Of a DNA stretch of 64,000 nucleotides, positions 60,154 to 64,000 are shown in pieces; position 1 is the first letter of the stretch; each line of letters opens with the position of its first letter. The DNA is taken from NCBI GenBank assembly GCA_017410455.1, contig JAFQQT010000038.1:32231-96230 (forward strand), written 5' to 3'. The position numbers were made by a program, and so were the translations under genes. The notes under the pieces were generated by a model. The model had not been told where the DNA came from, did not search any database, and saw nothing but the letters and a program-made list of their open reading frames with translations. This DNA is from Clostridia bacterium (lineage in GTDB: Bacteria; Bacillota; Clostridia; Christensenellales; Aristaeellaceae).

Positions 60154-60972
60154 TCACATCGCCTCGATGGTCGCGTCCAGCAGGGCGCGGAAGGTGCCCT
60201 TCACGCGCGCCGCCGTGTCGATGACCTCCTGCTCATCCAGCAGCTGGTCGAGGATGCCGGCGGCCATGTTGGTGATGCAGCTCACGCCCAGCACCCGCAT
60301 GCCGCAGTGACGGGCCACAATGGTCTCGGGAACCGTGGACATGCCCACCGCGTCCGCGCCCAGGATGCGGGCCATGCGGATCTCCGCCGGGGTCTCGTAG
60401 GTGGGGCCTTTCATCCACATGTACACGCCCTTTTCCACGGATACGCCCAGCTTCGCGGCCTGCTGCTCGCACAGGGCGATGAGGTCGAGGTCATAGGCAT
60501 GGGACATGTCGGGGAAGCGCACGCCGAATTCGGCGAGGTTGGGGCCAGTCAGCGGGTTCTTGCCGGACATGTTGATGAAGTCCGAGATGATCATCAGGCA
60601 GCCCTGGGAGAAGCTGAGGTTCACGCCGCCGGCAGCATTGGTGACGAACAGCGTCTTCACGCCCAGCAGCGCCATCACGCGCACGGGCATGGTGACCTCC
60701 TCCATCGTCCAGCCCTCATAGGCATGGAAGCGGCCCTGCATCATGCAGACGCGCTTGCCGTGGAGCGTGCCCGTCCACCAGCGTCCGGCGTGGCCGGGAG
60801 CAGTGGAGTGCGGGAAGCCGGGAATATCCTTGTAATCGACGTACTTCGCGTCCTCCAGGGCCTCCACATAGTCGCCCAGGCCACTGCCCAGGATCACGCC
60901 GATCTCGGCCTCGCCAACCGCCTCGCGGATGTAGTCCGCTGCGGCGTGGAGCTTGTTCATGTAGTCCTGCAT
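60154..60972 (-). CDS. punA: purine nucleoside phosphorylase
   Basis: 272 residues, trimeric PNP class. Motifs GVILGSGLGD, PGHAGRWWTG, MQGRFHAYEG, TNAAGGVN, GPTYETPAE and the EVI-like DAVGMSTVPE segment. Splits purine nucleosides to base and (deoxy)ribose 1-phosphate. GGAGGAT precedes ATG 60972. Downstream of deoB in a nucleoside-use operon. Confidence 0.94.
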   Translation of the reverse strand: MQDYMNKLHAAADYIREAVGEAEIGVILGSGLGDYVEALEDAKYVDYKDIPGFPHSTAPGHAGRWWTGTLHGKRVCMMQGRFHAYEGWTMEEVTMPVRVMALLGVKTLFVTNAAGGVNLSFSQGCLMIISDFINMSGKNPLTGPNLAEFGVRFPDMSHAYDLDLIALCEQQAAKLGVSVEKGVYMWMKGPTYETPAEIRMARILGADAVGMSTVPETIVARHCGMRVLGVSCITNMAAGILDQLLDEQEVIDTAARVKGTFRALLDATIEAM

Positions 60973-60997
60973 ATCAGTATCCTCCTGCAATTCAAGG

Positions 60998-61519
60998 TTA
61001 TGCGGTTTCAACATCCGCCCAGTCGCGTACCCTATGCCCGCATTGGACGCAGGTCAGGTGCGCGCCGAACCAGCCATAAGCATTCACCCAGTCGTCCTCC
61101 GTCAGGCCCTCCGGGATGTCTTCGACGAACTCCTCACGCTCGCAGGCCTCGATCCAGACGGTCGCACGGAATTCCTCATGCCCGCACTTGGCGCACTGCT
61201 CGCTGGTCTCATCGTTCGCTTCGTCATCTGGCACTATGCCGCAGACCAGCGCGTCCCAGCCATGCTGCTTCGCGTCAAACAGGAGAATGTCCTCCCCGCA
61301 GCTTGAGCATGTCAGACTGAACCGGAGGCCAACATCCTCGCTGCGGCGCGCCTTGAAGGCCATTGCGCCACAGGTGCAGCGGATGTCGCCGGTAATCTCG
61401 GCCATGCTGCACTTGCCCAGCTCGGGCACGAAATAACGTTTCAGACACTTCGGAACAGGCAGTTCCCCGCACGTGACGGGGGCATTCGACTTCTTGCTGC
61501 CAAAGGGCCAGAGCTTCAT
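60998..61519 (-). CDS. double zinc-ribbon protein, unknown
   Basis: 173 residues. Four CxxC-type pairs: CTCG, CSSCG, CAKCG and CVQCG, enough for two zinc ribbons separated by an acidic region. No catalytic motif. The position between deoB and punA (gaps 12 and 25 bases) ties it to nucleoside metabolism, though no role can be named. Confidence 0.7.
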   Translation of the reverse strand: MKLWPFGSKKSNAPVTCGELPVPKCLKRYFVPELGKCSMAEITGDIRCTCGAMAFKARRSEDVGLRFSLTCSSCGEDILLFDAKQHGWDALVCGIVPDDEANDETSEQCAKCGHEEFRATVWIEACEREEFVEDIPEGLTEDDWVNAYGWFGAHLTCVQCGHRVRDWADVETA

Positions 61520-61531
61520 GGTGCCCCCTCC

Positions 61532-62695
61532 TTACAGCTGATCCGCAAAGGAAGTCGCCCCGAACCGATCCGCCAGCCCCAGCCATTCTGCGCAGGTCGC
61601 TGCCACATCAGCGTAGGTCTTGCGCACGCCGAGGTTCACCAGCTTCGTCATGCCCTTGTGCCACACCATCAGCGGGATATGCTCGCGGGTGTGATCCGTG
61701 CCGGGGAAGCAAGGATCGCAGCCGTGGTCGGCGGTAATGATGAGCAGATCCTCGTCGGTCATCAGCGCCTGAATCTCCGGCAGCTTCTGATCGAAGTATT
61801 CCAGCGCCTTCGCGAAGCCTTCCGGATCATTGCGGTGGCCGTAGAGGGAGTCCGTGTCCACCAGGTTTGTGAAGCACAGGCCGTGGAAAGGCTTGCGCAT
61901 GTAATCCATCCACGCGTCGATGCAAGCCGGGTTTCCGCTGGCATGTTTGGAGCCGGTCAGGCCGCGATTATCAAAGATGTCCTCGATCTTGCCCACGCCG
62001 AGGCTCTCCATGCCCGCCTCCTCGCAGGCGTCCAGGAGCGTGCGGCTGAAGGGCGGCACGGCAAAGTCGCGGCGGCCGGATGTGCGGGTGAAGGCGCCCT
62101 TGCCCGTGCCGATGAAGGGGCGGGCGATCACGCGGCCCACGCACAGGTCGCCGGTGAGCATCTCGCGGGCAATGCGGCACAGCTCGTACAGCTCCTCCCG
62201 GGAGAAGATTTCCTCATGGCAGGCAATCTGGAACACGCTGTCCGCCGAGGTGTACACGATGGGCGTACGGTTGCGCATGTGCTCCTCGCCCAGCTCATCC
62301 AGAATGGCCGTGCCGGAGGAAGCGTAGTTGCCGATCACCTTGCAGCCGATGGCGGCCTCGTACCGGGCGATGAACTCCGCCGGGAAACCCGAATCGGTGA
62401 AAGTCGGGAACGGCTTATCCAGCCTGCAGCCCGCCAGTTCCCAGTGACCGGTGGTGGTATCCTTTCCCGCGCTGGCTTCCATGGAGACGCCATACGCGCC
62501 CACGGCAGCGGGATCCGCAGGATAATGCGTCCCCGCGATATGCCCCATGCCGAGCCTGGCCATATTGGGCAGCTGAGGCTTACACTTGTCCACGACATGC
62601 CCCCAGGTGCAGGAGCCCACATCGCCATACTGCGCTGCGTCAGGGAGATACCCCACGCCCGCGCCATCCAGAACCGTCAGAAAAACGCGCTTCAT
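61532..62695 (-). CDS. deoB: phosphopentomutase
   Basis: 387 residues. Alkaline phosphatase-like metal enzyme that converts (deoxy)ribose 1-phosphate to the 5-phosphate. Motifs LTVLDGAGVGYLPDA, GKDTTTGHWE (phosphorylated Thr), DTDSLYGHRND and ITADHGCDPCFPGTDHTREHIP. I chose ATG 62695 because AAGGAGG lies 7 bases before it; ATG 62701 is too close. Confidence 0.95.
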   Translation of the reverse strand: MKRVFLTVLDGAGVGYLPDAAQYGDVGSCTWGHVVDKCKPQLPNMARLGMGHIAGTHYPADPAAVGAYGVSMEASAGKDTTTGHWELAGCRLDKPFPTFTDSGFPAEFIARYEAAIGCKVIGNYASSGTAILDELGEEHMRNRTPIVYTSADSVFQIACHEEIFSREELYELCRIAREMLTGDLCVGRVIARPFIGTGKGAFTRTSGRRDFAVPPFSRTLLDACEEAGMESLGVGKIEDIFDNRGLTGSKHASGNPACIDAWMDYMRKPFHGLCFTNLVDTDSLYGHRNDPEGFAKALEYFDQKLPEIQALMTDEDLLIITADHGCDPCFPGTDHTREHIPLMVWHKGMTKLVNLGVRKTYADVAATCAEWLGLADRFGATSFADQL

Positions 62696-62716
62696 ATACA
62701 TTCCTCCTTGCTATGT

Positions 62717-62767
62717 ATTATACACCATTTCCTGCGGATTGAAAAGCCCGTTCTTTTGTGATATGAT
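62717..62767. promoter_or_regulatory. overlapping divergent promoters of deoB and a HAD gene
   Basis: Minus strand: TTTTCA (62745-62740), 17 bases, TATAAT (62722-62717). Plus strand: TTGAAA (62739-62744), 17 bases, TATGAT (62762-62767). The two -35 elements are offset by one base. Confidence 0.65.
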
Positions 62768-62785
62768 AGGAGCGAGGTGATTTTC

Positions 62786-63430
62786 ATGATCCGACTGATG
62801 ATTGATGATATGTACGAAACAGTGCCCTGGGAGCAGATCGACGCAGTCGTCTTCGACGTGGGCAACGTGCTGCTCTCCTATCAGGCGCAGGAGCTGCTGG
62901 ACATGCTGGTGCCCGAGCGGCCTGACCTGCACGCGGAGCTGACCATCCGCATCTTCAAGTCCCCCTACTGGTGCATGCGCGACCGCAACAGCGCAACGCT
63001 GGAGGAGGTCATCGCGGCCATGTCGAAGACCGCGCCGGACCTGGAACCCTACGTCCGCCGGGTGATGGAGGGCTGGATCGACCTGCCGGTTATGCCCGAG
63101 GGCGTTGCTGCCCTGAAGGCCTGCAAGGCGCACGGCGTGAAGCTCTACGCGCTGACGAATTACGCAGACGCGGAGTTCGCCCACGCCTGCGCCACGAATG
63201 ATTTCTTCTCCCTCTTCGATGGCTTTGTGGTCTCTGCGCGGGTTCACCTGGTCAAGCCTGGTCACGAGATCTACGAGCACCTGACGGCGGAATTCGGCCT
63301 GGATCCGGAGCGCACCCTCTTCATTGACGATACACCCGGCAACATCGAAGGCGCGCTCCATTGCGGCTGGCAGGGGCTGTGCTACAACCGACCGGGTAAA
63401 CTGAGCACTTTCTTCGGCAGCCGGGAATGA
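62786..63430 (+). CDS. HAD superfamily hydrolase
   Basis: 214 residues. Motif I FDVGNVLL (nucleophile Asp near 25), motif II ALTNYADAEF, motif III Lys in LVKPGHEIYEHL, motif IV FIDDTPGNIEGA. The VGN form of motif I is typical of the YihX/epoxide-hydrolase-like HAD group. ATG 62786 follows GAGGTG. Substrate unknown. Confidence 0.85.
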   Translation: MIRLMIDDMYETVPWEQIDAVVFDVGNVLLSYQAQELLDMLVPERPDLHAELTIRIFKSPYWCMRDRNSATLEEVIAAMSKTAPDLEPYVRRVMEGWIDLPVMPEGVAALKACKAHGVKLYALTNYADAEFAHACATNDFFSLFDGFVVSARVHLVKPGHEIYEHLTAEFGLDPERTLFIDDTPGNIEGALHCGWQGLCYNRPGKLSTFFGSRE

Positions 63431-63574
63431 ACCACGGTGCTTCAGACAAGGACCGCCAATCAGCCAGCTATCGCCTGCACTCGCAAACCACCACACACGC
63501 GCAGCTGCAAACACTCCCGTGAGGATGAACGCAGCAAAATCACGGGAAATCAGCCATTTTCTTCGCTTTTCCCC

Positions 63575-63603
63575 TTGACATTGCGTTCGCAGTGTGTTAT
63601 TAT
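63575..63603 (+). promoter_or_regulatory. promoter of rplU
   Basis: TTGACA (63575-63580), 17-base spacer, TATTAT (63598-63603). Confidence 0.75.
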
Positions 63604-63615
63604 AAATGCTGGCCG

Positions 63616-63666
63616 CTCAGGAGAGGTCACACAATGTGCGCATGCACTACCTCAAATCCTGGCGAG
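63616..63666 (+). promoter_or_regulatory. candidate L21 leader RNA
   Basis: Bulged hairpin upstream of rplU: CTC/GAG, CAGGA/TCCTG and GAGGT/ACCTC stacked around a loop near 63630-63648. Position and shape fit the ribosomal L21 leader of Bacillota, thought to allow feedback by the protein. Confidence 0.5.
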
Positions 63667-63688
63667 TAATAATAGGAGGTGCTTTTGC

Positions 63689-63997
63689 ATGTACGCTATC
63701 ATCAGCGCCGGCAACAAGCAGTACCGCGTGTCCGTGGGCGACACCATCTACATCGACAAGGTGAATCAGGAAGACGGTTCCGCCATTTCCTTCGACGCTC
63801 TGATGGTCGAGAACAATGGCGAGATCAAGGTCGGCACCCCCACCGTGGCTGGCGCCAAGGTTGAGGGCAAGGTCGTCGCTCAGGTCAAGGGCGAGAAGAT
63901 CATGATCTACAAGTACAAGTCCAAGAAGAACTACCACCGCCGTCAGGGCCATCGTCAGCCCTACACCAAGGTGGAGATCACCGCGATCAACGCCTGA
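63689..63997 (+). CDS. rplU: 50S ribosomal protein L21
   Basis: 102 residues, full length. MYAIISAGNKQYRVSVGD at the start and KYKSKKNYHRRQGHRQPYT near the end are L21 hallmarks. Ribosome site AGGAGG. Usually followed by the ysxB-type protease and rpmA (L27), which would lie just beyond the right edge. Confidence 0.97.
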   Translation: MYAIISAGNKQYRVSVGDTIYIDKVNQEDGSAISFDALMVENNGEIKVGTPTVAGAKVEGKVVAQVKGEKIMIYKYKSKKNYHRRQGHRQPYTKVEITAINA

Positions 63998-64000
63998 TGA

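Noticed and set aside
1-64000. UGA reassignment (genetic code 4 or 25)
   Set aside because: UGA is the main stop codon here, including in many tight ATGA overlaps.
1-64000. Prophage, integrative element, CRISPR or insertion sequence
   Set aside because: No integrase, transposase, phage structural gene, spaced repeats or target-site duplication were found. The resistance-like genes sit in ordinary chromosomal operons.

Overview
The window reads as chromosomal DNA of a GC-rich member of the Bacillota (Clostridia), most likely an uncultured gut or rumen plant-fibre degrader. The evidence is the type III glutamine synthetase, the tmRNA/SmpB pair, Gram-positive-style strong Shine-Dalgarno sites, sigma-A promoters with 17-bp spacers, split L-serine dehydratase subunits, and many plant-polysaccharide enzymes. 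I see no insertion sequence, prophage, CRISPR array or integrase. The species cannot be fixed from the sequence alone.

Layout. 0-13 kb: glutamine synthetase, then a hemicellulose block (GH39 beta-xylosidase and a metallo-hydrolase divergent from GH67 alpha-glucuronidase and an EEP-fold protein), cysS, and a large GH2 enzyme. 13-24 kb: beta-CASP RNase-like protein, C26 amidohydrolase, an XRE regulator, a six-gene operon (VanZ, hexapeptide acyltransferase, peptide deformylase-like, YaiI, Tex, secreted GH5), and a fructuronate reductase-like oxidoreductase. 24-30 kb: MazG-like, GNAT, an unusual HTH-GpsA fusion, divergent from a TetM-like GTPase gene interrupted by an in-frame UAG, then a secreted serpin. 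30-36 kb: ssrA and smpB, divergent from a proA-led operon of small modifying enzymes. 36-43 kb: an eight-gene minus-strand operon sdaAB-comF-sdaAA-GNAT-unknown-GH4-unknown-AlkZ-like, then tRNA-Ser(GGA) and a short independent transcript. 44-53 kb: HAD, RDD protein, a carbohydrate-type ABC importer, then a secreted nuclease-like protein and a secreted triple-OB-fold protein. 53-64 kb: SurE plus two NrnA-like DHH proteins, a CofE-like ligase, a methyltransferase, D-Ala-D-Ala carboxypeptidase, SDR, punA, zinc-ribbon protein, deoB, HAD and rplU.

How the genes may work together. The GH39, GH67, GH5, GH2, GH4 and uronate-reductase genes fit glucuronoxylan and pectin breakdown. A second theme, on the right side, is nucleic-acid handling: a secreted SNase-like protein beside an importer, nanoRNase-like proteins, a nucleotidase, a purine nucleoside phosphorylase and phosphopentomutase. 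The link between the importer and nucleic acids is inference.

Most unusual points: none of about 60 genes ends in UAG, while one otherwise intact GTPase gene carries an in-frame UAG just before its DTPGH motif; a DNA-binding XRE domain is fused to a complete glycerol-3-phosphate dehydrogenase; smpB and proA have divergent promoters that share one self-complementary -35 hexamer; comF sits between the two serine dehydratase genes and runs 173 bp into the second; and an inverted repeat is shared by an XRE gene and the CofE-like gene.
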